Position numbers and translations under genes: made by a program. Under the pieces are notes generated by a model. The model did not search any database and was not told where the DNA came from. It saw only the letters and a program-made list of their open reading frames with translations. From IMG/VR virus record IMGVR_UViG_3300042290_000609, positions 1-64,000 of that record: a stretch of 64,000 nt of DNA, one strand, 5' to 3'. The DNA is from a virus. Below, one piece after another: positions 54,538 through 62,393 of the stretch. Position 1 is the stretch's first letter; every line of letters begins with the position of its first letter.

Positions 54538-55473
54538 ATGGCCGATCATATTAATCATTTAACCAATGTTGATGGTGTGTTGTGGTACATTGACGATGTT
54601 TTCTCTAATAATGGTGTTTACACTATTAAAGGATGGATATCACACACAACACAACCTATTAAAGCATTCATAATTGGCGAAGAAATCATTTCTCCGGGAT
54701 TTGAATCAAGACCAGATGTAAAGGAATTTTATCCTAACATCCCAACAGATTTAGTTGAATTTAAAATTCTTCTTGCAGAACAAGACATAAACAAACCCCT
54801 TGGAATCATATTACAAGATAATTCAGTAGTAGATAATATTGATTCTTTTAAAAAATGGATAGTATACCATTCTGGATTTATTCAAATAGCTAAAAAAGGT
54901 GTTGTCGTTGTAGATAATTTTTATGACAATCCTGATTTAGTAAGAGAGTATGCTATGAATAATCTTGATTTTAAAGAATCAGGTTACCATAAAGGCAAAC
55001 GTAGTTATGATAGATTCATTTTAAATGGTACTAAAGAGAAATTCGAAGAAATTTTAGGAAAAAAAATCACAAACTGGAACCATTCATCATACGCAAACGG
55101 TGTTTTTCAATATTGTACATCTCAAGACCCAATAGTTTATCACGTTGATTCTCAAACGTATGCTGCGATGGTTTATTTAACACCAGATGCCCCATTACAA
55201 ACAGGTACAGCTACATATAAAAGCAAAATAACAGGAGCTACTAGGTTTGATCAACCAGGAGGAGATGAGTATTACAATACCTTTAAGGGATTAAGTAGTG
55301 AAATGAATTTCTACGATAAATCAACCTTCGAATTAGTAGATAGTATAGCTAACGTTTACAATAGATTAGTTATGTTTGATTCAAAAGCAATACACGCAGC
55401 AACAGGTTATTTCGGAGATGAAATTGAAAATGCTAGATTCTTTCACCTATTTTTCTTTGACGTAGAATGGTAA
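54538..55473 (+). CDS. 2OG-Fe(II) oxygenase-like protein with N-terminal beta domain
   Basis: A 311-residue protein. Residues about 120-311 form a double-stranded beta-helix of the DUF6445 or 2OG-Fe(II) oxygenase type: YHVD gives H202-x-D204, and SKAIHAATGYF gives H286 in a region that lines up with the distal iron ligand. An Arg near residue 300 (ENARFF) is a candidate for binding 2-oxoglutarate. The iron facial triad is therefore present. The N-terminal 110 residues are a separate beta-sandwich (GVYTIKGWISHTTQPIKAFI, SRPDVKEFYPNIP). I have seen such domains next to glycosyltransferases. It is the first gene of a four-gene cassette inside the fibre region and overlaps the glycosyltransferase by 7 bases. 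Hydroxylation of fibre proteins is the proposed role. Confidence 0.75.
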   Translation: MADHINHLTNVDGVLWYIDDVFSNNGVYTIKGWISHTTQPIKAFIIGEEIISPGFESRPDVKEFYPNIPTDLVEFKILLAEQDINKPLGIILQDNSVVDNIDSFKKWIVYHSGFIQIAKKGVVVVDNFYDNPDLVREYAMNNLDFKESGYHKGKRSYDRFILNGTKEKFEEILGKKITNWNHSSYANGVFQYCTSQDPIVYHVDSQTYAAMVYLTPDAPLQTGTATYKSKITGATRFDQPGGDEYYNTFKGLSSEMNFYDKSTFELVDSIANVYNRLVMFDSKAIHAATGYFGDEIENARFFHLFFFDVEW

Positions 55474-57281
55474 TACATATATTAACGCGTTGTACGCGAC
55501 AGCAGAATTTATTAACAATTAAGAATACAGTATTTCCTAGTCCTATAACTGTAGTTTGGCATATTATCTTTGATACAACAACATTAAAAGATATTGATGC
55601 TGAATTATTAAATGAACTACAATCACCAAGTACAAGATTTCATTTTGTAAAAGGAGATGGTACAGATTATCTATACCCTCAATTAAGTGATATCATAGAT
55701 AAACTGAATAAAGATGTTTATATTGCGATATTAGATGATGACAATGTCATCCATCCTGATTTTTATAACACAATCAAATCAGAAATTGAATTAAATCCTG
55801 ATAAAGAAGCATTTGTATTTGAACAGTTTGTTGATGGTAAAGATTTTACAGGTTTAACTACTAGAAAAGTAGGACCTGAACATATGAAGTTAAGACATAT
55901 AGACTCCGCTCAATATGTTATTAAACAAAGCTTATACACTCAAGGTAGATATGAAGGTGGATATTGTGGTGATGGAGTGTTTATTGAAAATTTATACAAA
56001 CAATACTCAGACAAATTCTATTTCATCCATTCAGAACTTTGCTACTATAATCGTTTAACACCAGTTAAAAAAGCAAAAGTACCTAAAGTACTTTATGTAA
56101 ATGGTACAACAGAATTAAAAAGTACTAAACATTTAGGATACGAGGATACTAGTTTAAATGTATTAAATGTTCCGAATGATGTTAACATTGAAAATATAAT
56201 AACATCATTTAAACCAGATTCAATTATTACTGTTGGAAAACATTTTTCAGAATTTCCTAATTTAGCTACTCAACCTCTTGAAGTAAGAAAAAAATGGTTA
56301 AATGTTGAAAAAGATGATGCTAAAAATGGAGATATAGCTTACAATGTAGCTATGAACCAAATGCTATCAGCATCAAATAATCATTTAGTATCATATTTTA
56401 CTCCAATATATAATACTGGAAATAAATTATGGAATACTTTTCGTTCATTACTTGAACAAACGTATGAAGATTGGGAATGGGTGTTGGTTAATGATTCATC
56501 TGATGGTGGTAAAACACTTAAGATAGCTGAAGAAATAGCTAGACGAGATCCGAGAGTAAGAGTATATGATTTTAGAGAAAAAACAGGTGGTATTATTGGG
56601 GAATCAAAATATAGAGCCGCTTGTTTAACAAGAGGATTTTTATTAGCAGAATTAGACCATGATGATTTATTAACAGACAATTGTACAATGGATCTAATTA
56701 ATGCTACAAAAGCATATCCAGATGCTGGTTTCTTTTTCAATGATAGTGTTGAAATAAATGAAAAATGGGAATCATTAACATATGATGATGGTTTTGCTTT
56801 TGGATATGGTAAATATAGAAAAGAACAATATAGAGGTTACAATTGGGATGTTGTAATTACACAAAATATTAATCCAAAAACAATAAGACACATTGTTGGT
56901 GTTCCAAATCACGTTCGTGCTTGGAGAAGAGATACTTATTTTGCTGTTGGTGGACATAATAGAGATTTAGCTATAGCTGATGATTATGAATTAATAGTTA
57001 GAACATTTTTACATACTAAAATTTGTAAAATACCTAAACTTGGTTATATTCAATTCATCTATAACAACCACTCAGGACAAAATACACATGATTTATCTCG
57101 TGCTGATATACAACGCAGAGTAAGAACAATTATGTATCATTATAATGAGAGAATTGCAAAACGATTTGAAGAATTAGGAATGGAAGATTGGGCTTATAAA
57201 GAAAATCCACAACATCCTTTATGGGTTGAAAGTAGATTTGGTGATGATGAAGGATATGTAAACTATATTTATAATCCCTAA
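55467..57281 (+). CDS. Two-domain family 2 glycosyltransferase
   Basis: A 604-residue protein. An N-terminal GT-A-like domain has ILDDDNVIHPDFY near residues 88-100, giving a DxD. A middle segment (PDSIITVGKHFSEFPNLA) leads to a clear GT2 domain from about residue 305: LVSYFTPIYNTGNKLWNTF, LLEQTYEDWEWVLVNDSS, then LAELDHDDLLTDN with the DxD near 393-395. VPNHVRAWRRDTYFAVGG follows near 475-492, and a C-terminal helical tail ends the chain. The donor sugar and acceptor are unknown. No membrane anchor is present, so it is cytoplasmic. Its start lies within the oxygenase gene, so the two are expressed together. Glycosylation of hydroxylysine or Thr in collagen-like fibres is a plausible job. Confidence 0.85.
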   Translation: MVIHILTRCTRQQNLLTIKNTVFPSPITVVWHIIFDTTTLKDIDAELLNELQSPSTRFHFVKGDGTDYLYPQLSDIIDKLNKDVYIAILDDDNVIHPDFYNTIKSEIELNPDKEAFVFEQFVDGKDFTGLTTRKVGPEHMKLRHIDSAQYVIKQSLYTQGRYEGGYCGDGVFIENLYKQYSDKFYFIHSELCYYNRLTPVKKAKVPKVLYVNGTTELKSTKHLGYEDTSLNVLNVPNDVNIENIITSFKPDSIITVGKHFSEFPNLATQPLEVRKKWLNVEKDDAKNGDIAYNVAMNQMLSASNNHLVSYFTPIYNTGNKLWNTFRSLLEQTYEDWEWVLVNDSSDGGKTLKIAEEIARRDPRVRVYDFREKTGGIIGESKYRAACLTRGFLLAELDHDDLLTDNCTMDLINATKAYPDAGFFFNDSVEINEKWESLTYDDGFAFGYGKYRKEQYRGYNWDVVITQNINPKTIRHIVGVPNHVRAWRRDTYFAVGGHNRDLAIADDYELIVRTFLHTKICKIPKLGYIQFIYNNHSGQNTHDLSRADIQRRVRTIMYHYNERIAKRFEELGMEDWAYKENPQHPLWVESRFGDDEGYVNYIYNP

Positions 57282-57292
57282 AATAAAATAAA

Positions 57293-57865
57293 ATGATAAC
57301 AGTATTTGATGATTTTATAACAGATCAAACCTTACTAGATGAAATAGCTAATGACACTACCTTTTTTAAGGATCCTGGTGTTTATTACTATTGGAATGGT
57401 TGGTGGAATAGTGAAGTTAATACTACTAAAAAGAAACTAATAGAATATATTTGGAAAAATAATTGTCCAATTAATAAACTATATACAATAGATGGATTTG
57501 AATATTGGACAGGCGTTCAAGAAGCAGACCCAAATGGAAGGTTTAGAAACTATTTAGAAATGCATTACGATGATGATGTTGCTTATAGAAAAGCAACAGG
57601 AGATAGAATGTCACCAACAGTTGGATGTGTTTATTACCCAATAGGATCAGAATTCACAGGTGGTGCCTTAAATGTGTATACAGATGGTGAATCTAATCCT
57701 CCTGATATTGTGTTATGTAGACCAAATCGTCTAATTATATTTGATGCTGGGAAGGTACCTCATAGAGTAGATACTGTTTTAACAGGAACTAGAAGAGCGA
57801 TTGCTATAAACTTATGGGCTGAAGAGCCATACTCAAGTAAAATGAATATTTTTGAAACTGAATAA
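57293..57865 (+). CDS. Prolyl-4-hydroxylase-like 2OG-Fe(II) oxygenase
   Basis: A 190-residue single-domain protein beginning ITVFDDFITDQTLLDEI, the usual start of phage and bacterial prolyl-4-hydroxylase-type enzymes. Iron ligands are visible as H91-x-D93 (MHYDDD) and H157 (VPHRVDTV). R167/R168 (TGTRRAIAINLW) are in place to bind 2-oxoglutarate. GGALNVYTDGE is the expected strand between them. All catalytic residues are present, so it should be active on a peptide or other substrate. It lies 11 bases after the glycosyltransferase and 9 before a second oxygenase, flanked by fibre genes. Confidence 0.85.
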   Translation: MITVFDDFITDQTLLDEIANDTTFFKDPGVYYYWNGWWNSEVNTTKKKLIEYIWKNNCPINKLYTIDGFEYWTGVQEADPNGRFRNYLEMHYDDDVAYRKATGDRMSPTVGCVYYPIGSEFTGGALNVYTDGESNPPDIVLCRPNRLIIFDAGKVPHRVDTVLTGTRRAIAINLWAEEPYSSKMNIFETE

Positions 57866-57874
57866 ACTATAAAA

Positions 57875-58465
57875 ATGGTACAAACTGGTTATTTATTTCC
57901 TAAGAAACACGCTGATCTACAAAATTATTACTATTTTAATAATGGTTTTGATAGTGAAGAACTAGATAGAATATACAAAGATGTTGCTGATATTGATTTT
58001 ATTAAAGCTACTACAGTTGGTGGTGATGATAAAGAATCACGTTCATCTTCTGTTAAATGGGTTCCACAAAATTTTAAATGGAATTGGCTATATAACAAAC
58101 TAATGGATATGGCTGCTGAAGCTAATAAAAATTTATGGGATTTTGATCTACATTCGGCCCCAGAACAAATACAATACACTGAATACTATGCTAGTGAAGG
58201 TGGACATTATATTTGGCATCAAGACATTGGGCCTGGGATGTTATCGCTCCGTAAAGTGTCTATTACGGTCCAATTATCCGATCCTAGCGAATATGAAGGT
58301 GGAGATTTAGATATTTGGCAAGGGGGTAAAGATCATATCACCGCACCTCGCGGTAAAGGCACAGTAGTTATATTTCCTTCATATATGATGCACCGTGTTT
58401 CACCAGTTACTGTTGGAACTCGTAGATCTTTTGTGTTGTGGCTTGGGGGAGAACACTATCGTTAA
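57875..58465 (+). CDS. PKHD-type 2OG-Fe(II) hydroxylase
   Basis: A 196-residue protein. YYFNNGFDSEELDRIYKD at the start, WHQDIGPGM with H115-x-D117, EGGDLDIWQGGKD, FPSYMMHRVSPVTVGTRRSF with H173 and R183 give the full facial triad and co-substrate Arg of the PKHD (PiuC/YbiX) hydroxylase type. Homologues are frequent near tail fibre genes in cyanophages. It is distinct in sequence from its two oxygenase neighbours, suggesting a different target residue. It closes the cassette; the next gene has its own promoter-like element overlapping this stop codon. Confidence 0.88.
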   Translation: MVQTGYLFPKKHADLQNYYYFNNGFDSEELDRIYKDVADIDFIKATTVGGDDKESRSSSVKWVPQNFKWNWLYNKLMDMAAEANKNLWDFDLHSAPEQIQYTEYYASEGGHYIWHQDIGPGMLSLRKVSITVQLSDPSEYEGGDLDIWQGGKDHITAPRGKGTVVIFPSYMMHRVSPVTVGTRRSFVLWLGGEHYR

Positions 58466-58474
58466 TATTTATAC
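58464..58474 (+). promoter_or_regulatory. Promoter-like AATATTTATAC element
   Basis: It overlaps the hydroxylase stop TAA (58463-58465) and lies 32 bases before the ATG at 58507. Confidence 0.5.
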
Positions 58475-58506
58475 ACGCAAATTATAAAACATAAAGCAAA
58501 TTAAAC

Positions 58507-58965
58507 ATGGCAATTAAAATCACAACTCAAATTGGTACTGATTTAGGTATTACAAGCGAAGCATATTTACGTATTGTTAATTACAATATTCAAAAAGGCG
58601 GATATGCTAATTTTCAAACTCAACTATTTTTAGACGAAGAAGCAGCAACTTCAGGATCAAACCTTTACCCAGGTATGGGTGGTATGACTGCTCGTAACCA
58701 ACAAATTGGAGAAAGTTTATATGTTGATTTAAGAGTTCCATCTGAAAGTGTTGTTTTTAGAACAGTAAACATGCCTTCTCAAAGTGTTGGTGAATCTGGT
58801 AGCATCACTTATACAACAGTAGAAACAACAGTTTCTGAAAGTGTAACAGTAATGGTTCCTGATTTTACTCAAGTAGAAGAAGCAAACATTTTCGAATTTG
58901 GTTATGCTAAATTAAAAGAAAAAGTTATTGAAGTATTTGGAACAGGAAGCTACGAAGACTGTTAA
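58507..58965 (+). CDS. Small beta-rich tail-region protein
   Basis: A 152-residue protein. It begins MAIKITTQIGTDLGITSEAY, is predicted mostly beta, with alternating Ser/Thr/Val strands (SITYTTVETTVSESVTVMVP), and has a C-terminal helix. The start pattern resembles small structural proteins next to fibre genes in T4-like environmental phages. No catalytic features. It has its own promoter-like element and is followed by a hairpin, so it is a single-gene unit that may be strongly expressed. Confidence 0.6.
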   Translation: MAIKITTQIGTDLGITSEAYLRIVNYNIQKGGYANFQTQLFLDEEAATSGSNLYPGMGGMTARNQQIGESLYVDLRVPSESVVFRTVNMPSQSVGESGSITYTTVETTVSESVTVMVPDFTQVEEANIFEFGYAKLKEKVIEVFGTGSYEDC

Positions 58966-58990
58966 TTAAATATTTAATATATATTTTTAG

Positions 58991-59016
58991 AAGGGGATGA
59001 GCAATCATCCCCTTTC
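58991..59016 (+). terminator. Hairpin terminator with GCAA tetraloop
   Basis: AAGGGGATGA (58991-59000) pairs perfectly with TCATCCCCTT (59005-59014) around a GNRA-type GCAA loop. The T-tract is short (TT plus TC), then a promoter-like element follows at once. Confidence 0.7.
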
Positions 59017-59027
59017 ATATTTATACG
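59017..59027 (+). promoter_or_regulatory. Promoter-like ATATTTATACG element
   Basis: A full-consensus copy fused to the preceding hairpin, 20 bases before the ATG at 59048. Confidence 0.55.
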
Positions 59028-59047
59028 TGACAAATTAAAAAACAATT

Positions 59048-61627
59048 ATGGCTTTATCTTTAAGATCAGATCTAGGTCGTCCACTCACATGGGAAGAGAT
59101 GGATACAAACTGGGTCGAATTGAGTGGTAGTATAGATCAAATTACTGTATCAAATGGTGCCCAAGGAGCTCAAGGAGCTACTGGATTAACAGGAGCAACT
59201 GGCCCCCAAGGAATAATAGGACCTCAAGGTATTGTAGGTCCCGTTGGTGCTCAAGGCATTCAAGGTATTAAAGGTGATACAGGCAGTCAAGGTGATCATG
59301 GAGCTCAAGGTGTCCAAGGATCAACAGGTGCTCAAGGATCAAAAGGCAATAAAGGTGACACAGGAGACCAAGGTATACAAGGCCCATCAGGCGATCAAGG
59401 TGCTACAGGAGCTCAAGGTGGTATAGGTGTACAAGGAAGTACAGGAGCAAAAGGTGATCAAGGTAGTATAGGTTTTCAAGGTATACAAGGCCCTATCGGT
59501 GTACAAGGTAGTATAGGTGTGAAAGGTGATCAAGGAGATAAAGGCGATACTGGCGACCAAGGTATACAAGGTCCTGTTGGTATTCAAGGCACTACAGGCC
59601 CTATAGGCAATCAAGGCATCCAGGGTCCTATAGGTATTCAAGGCATTCAAGGAGCTGTAGGTATTAAAGGTGACCAAGGATCAACTGGTGATCAAGGTAT
59701 ACAAGGCCCTATTGGCATTCAGGGTATTCAAGGTTCAGCAGGTAATCAAGGTATACAAGGAATAAAAGGTGACCAAGGAGAAAAAGGTGATCAAGGCATA
59801 CAAGGCCCCTCAGGTAACCAAGGTATCCAAGGAGCTAAAGGTGATATAGGTTTTCAAGGTATAACAGGAAATGATTCTACAGTTCCTGGTCCTCAAGGAC
59901 CAATAGGTCCTCAAGGTATTCAAGGCCAAACGGGATTTGGAGCTCAGGGGATTCAAGGACCACAAGGTCACCAAGGTCTAACAGGTAATTTTGGTGGTGC
60001 TGCTTTTGATTATACATTTAGTACAAATACATCAAATACAATTCCTGGAAATGGAAAATTAAAATTAAACAACTTATCACTACCATCAGCCTCAGTATTA
60101 TATATAAGCGAGGTAGATGATGCTAGTGTTTCTGTATACAACTATTTACAAACAATTGATGATTCAACTTCAGCAATTAAAGGACATTTTACCGTTTCTG
60201 AAAAAGGATCAACAACAAATTTTGCTTTATTTTCAATAACTGGAGCTCATACTCACAACACAAATTATTTTGAAGTTCCTGTTACCTGGCTATCAGGTGT
60301 AAGTTCATTTACAAATGATTTAGACATTATTATTACATTTGCAAGAACAGGTGATAGGGGAGATACTGGTATACAGGGTGCTCAAGGTATAGCAGGTACA
60401 AATGGAGCTCAAGGCCCTCAGGGGACTGTAGGAGCAACAGGTGATCAAGGTAGTATAGGAGTTCAAGGATTAAAAGGCGATAAAGGTGATCAAGGTAGTA
60501 CAGGAACTCAAGGCTTTAAAGGCGACAAAGGTGACCAAGGCGACAGAGGCTTCCAAGGTTTTACAGGATTAAAAGGCGATAAAGGCGATATTGGAACTCA
60601 AGGCTTCAAAGGAGACAAAGGCGACCAAGGCGACAGAGGCTTTCAAGGTTTCAAAGGCGATAAAGGTGACAAAGGCGACCAAGGCGACAGAGGTTTTCAA
60701 GGAGACAGAGGCTTCCAAGGTGACATAGGATTAAAAGGTGATAAAGGCGACAAAGGCGACCAGGGCGACAGAGGATTCCAAGGCGACAGAGGTTTCCAAG
60801 GCTTCAAAGGCGATAAAGGAGACCAAGGCGACAGAGGTTTCCAAGGCTTTAAAGGCGACAAAGGTGATAAAGGAGACCAAGGCGACAGAGGTTTCCAAGG
60901 CTTTAAAGGCGACAAAGGTGATCAAGGTGATAGAGGCTTCCAAGGTTTTAAAGGAGACAAAGGCGACAAAGGTGATCAAGGCTTTAAAGGCGATAAAGGA
61001 GAAAAAGGAGACAAAGGCGACCAAGGATTTAAAGGCGACAAAGGAGAAAAAGGAGACAAAGGAGATCAAGGCGATAGAGGATTCCAAGGTTTTAAAGGCG
61101 ATAAAGGCGACCCAGGAGAAAGAGGATTCCAAGGTTTTAAAGGCGATAAAGGCGACCCAGGCGATAAAGGCGACCCAGGCGATAGAGGATTCCAAGGTTT
61201 TAAAGGCGATAAAGGCGACCCCGGAACACCAGGTCCTGGATTTAATGCAATTTCACCTGCAACAAATACAGCAATTGTAATTTCAAACGGTACCTCAACA
61301 GGTGCCTATACAAATGCAAGTGTATATGTAAGTGGAAATACAATTTATGCTGATGGTTTCTTCCAAAATTCATCTCGTTACTTAAAACATAATGTCATTC
61401 CTTATACTAATGATGCTTTAATTTTATTAAATCAAGTTAATGTAGTTAGATTTAGCTATAAAAACGATGAATTACAAACACCCCATATTGGTTTCATTGC
61501 TGAAGATACTCCATCAGACCTATCAACAATCAATAAAAATACAATGGATGTTGCATCAACAGTAGGTGTGTTGATAAAAGCAATTCAACAATTAGAAGCT
61601 AGAATAAAAGAATTAGAATCTAAATAA
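59048..61627 (+). CDS. Lysine-rich collagen-like fibre with S74-type end
   Basis: An 859-residue protein, mostly triple-helix sequence. The N-terminus LRSDLGRPLTWEEMDTNWVE is a known attachment motif of phage fibres. Collagen blocks lie at about 36-315 and 435-729, separated by a 118-residue beta domain (FDYTFSTNTSNTIPGNG onward, THNTNYFEVPVTW). The second block is built from GFK, GDK, GEK, GDQ, GDR and GFQ triplets. Every lysine is at Y, directly before Gly, and near the end there are GDP and GTP triplets with Pro at Y. The last 85 residues (SSRYLKHNVIPYTNDALILL, IGFIAEDTPSDLST) are an S74-like chaperone. It follows the oxygenase cassette by one gene. Confidence 0.88.
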   Translation: MALSLRSDLGRPLTWEEMDTNWVELSGSIDQITVSNGAQGAQGATGLTGATGPQGIIGPQGIVGPVGAQGIQGIKGDTGSQGDHGAQGVQGSTGAQGSKGNKGDTGDQGIQGPSGDQGATGAQGGIGVQGSTGAKGDQGSIGFQGIQGPIGVQGSIGVKGDQGDKGDTGDQGIQGPVGIQGTTGPIGNQGIQGPIGIQGIQGAVGIKGDQGSTGDQGIQGPIGIQGIQGSAGNQGIQGIKGDQGEKGDQGIQGPSGNQGIQGAKGDIGFQGITGNDSTVPGPQGPIGPQGIQGQTGFGAQGIQGPQGHQGLTGNFGGAAFDYTFSTNTSNTIPGNGKLKLNNLSLPSASVLYISEVDDASVSVYNYLQTIDDSTSAIKGHFTVSEKGSTTNFALFSITGAHTHNTNYFEVPVTWLSGVSSFTNDLDIIITFARTGDRGDTGIQGAQGIAGTNGAQGPQGTVGATGDQGSIGVQGLKGDKGDQGSTGTQGFKGDKGDQGDRGFQGFTGLKGDKGDIGTQGFKGDKGDQGDRGFQGFKGDKGDKGDQGDRGFQGDRGFQGDIGLKGDKGDKGDQGDRGFQGDRGFQGFKGDKGDQGDRGFQGFKGDKGDKGDQGDRGFQGFKGDKGDQGDRGFQGFKGDKGDKGDQGFKGDKGEKGDKGDQGFKGDKGEKGDKGDQGDRGFQGFKGDKGDPGERGFQGFKGDKGDPGDKGDPGDRGFQGFKGDKGDPGTPGPGFNAISPATNTAIVISNGTSTGAYTNASVYVSGNTIYADGFFQNSSRYLKHNVIPYTNDALILLNQVNVVRFSYKNDELQTPHIGFIAEDTPSDLSTINKNTMDVASTVGVLIKAIQQLEARIKELESK
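60480..61225 (+). repeat. Collagen-coding repeat tract with 9-bp period
   Basis: Imperfect tandem repeats of GGCGACAAA-, GGCGACCAA-, GGCGACAGA- and GGTTTCCAA-type 9-bp units, combined into 36-63-bp higher-order units. GC content is visibly higher than in flanking sequence. This is coding repeat, not an array of spacers. Confidence 0.85.
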
Positions 61628-62373
61628 TGGCTAGAAGTAGTAATTTTCAGATAACAGGAAATGAATTGCAAGCTATGGTAAATGAAAATTTACTTGGCTT
61701 GAAGGCAGGCCAATCAATACCTGCTACAAACCGTTGTTTAACTCGTCAGGAAGTAGCAAACTCAGTTCATGTCTATACTGGGGATTCACCTGATGGTGGT
61801 TTTATTCCTAATAGTAGTTGGACTATTGGTAGTACTTTCTTTACAGGACCTTCTCCAAACTTAACTTGCAATTATAACTACATAAACTCATTAAGATCAT
61901 CTTCAGTATTATTTGAGATGAGACAAGAAGGTAATCCTTATCTAAATACAGATTTATTTGGGTATGTAAATGGAAATTCTCTTCTATTAGATCCTTCTAA
62001 TGGTTTAAGTGGAATGTTCTTTGGAGGACCACAATATTCTCCTCAAATGAATGCTGCGGTGAGGGTAGGAAATAGTGTTTATGTTCAAGCAAATTTTGGC
62101 TTACCTACTCCCGATGCAGGGAGTTATGGTTGGGAAGCTCCAGGATACGGATTTTTAGAAGTATCTGCTAATGGAACTTTAATAAGTGATCAAAACATAT
62201 TTAAACCAGCTAATAATTCATCTTCAACACTTCAATCATTAAGTTATACTTTCACAGTCCAAGCAAATACAAACTATTATATTAAAGCATATTCCTTAGT
62301 AACCTACACATATGGTTGTGAAGATAGTAATATCTTAAGTTCTTGTAATTGTGGGTATGGAATAATATCATAA
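61627..62373 (+). CDS. Beta-rich fibre-associated protein with Cys-rich end
   Basis: A 248-residue protein with TAATG overlap with the preceding fibre. The N-terminus ARSSNFQITGNELQAMVNEN may be an attachment segment. The middle is Asn/Gly/Ser-rich beta structure. The end YGCEDSNILSSCNCGYG has four Cys in 17 residues, which could bind metal or form disulfides, comparable with the Cys-rich end of the next protein. No family recognised. Probably a tip or adhesin protein. Confidence 0.55.
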   Translation: MARSSNFQITGNELQAMVNENLLGLKAGQSIPATNRCLTRQEVANSVHVYTGDSPDGGFIPNSSWTIGSTFFTGPSPNLTCNYNYINSLRSSSVLFEMRQEGNPYLNTDLFGYVNGNSLLLDPSNGLSGMFFGGPQYSPQMNAAVRVGNSVYVQANFGLPTPDAGSYGWEAPGYGFLEVSANGTLISDQNIFKPANNSSSTLQSLSYTFTVQANTNYYIKAYSLVTYTYGCEDSNILSSCNCGYGIIS

Positions 62374-62393
62374 TTGTTAAATAATTTAAATCT

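Noticed and set aside
60731-61195. Long antisense open frame rich in Ala, Phe, Ser and Lys
   Set aside because: It is the mirror of the 9-bp collagen repeats (no stops arise by composition). The same applies to antisense frames at 34852-35337, 42701-42958, 50828-51265 and 35653-35901.
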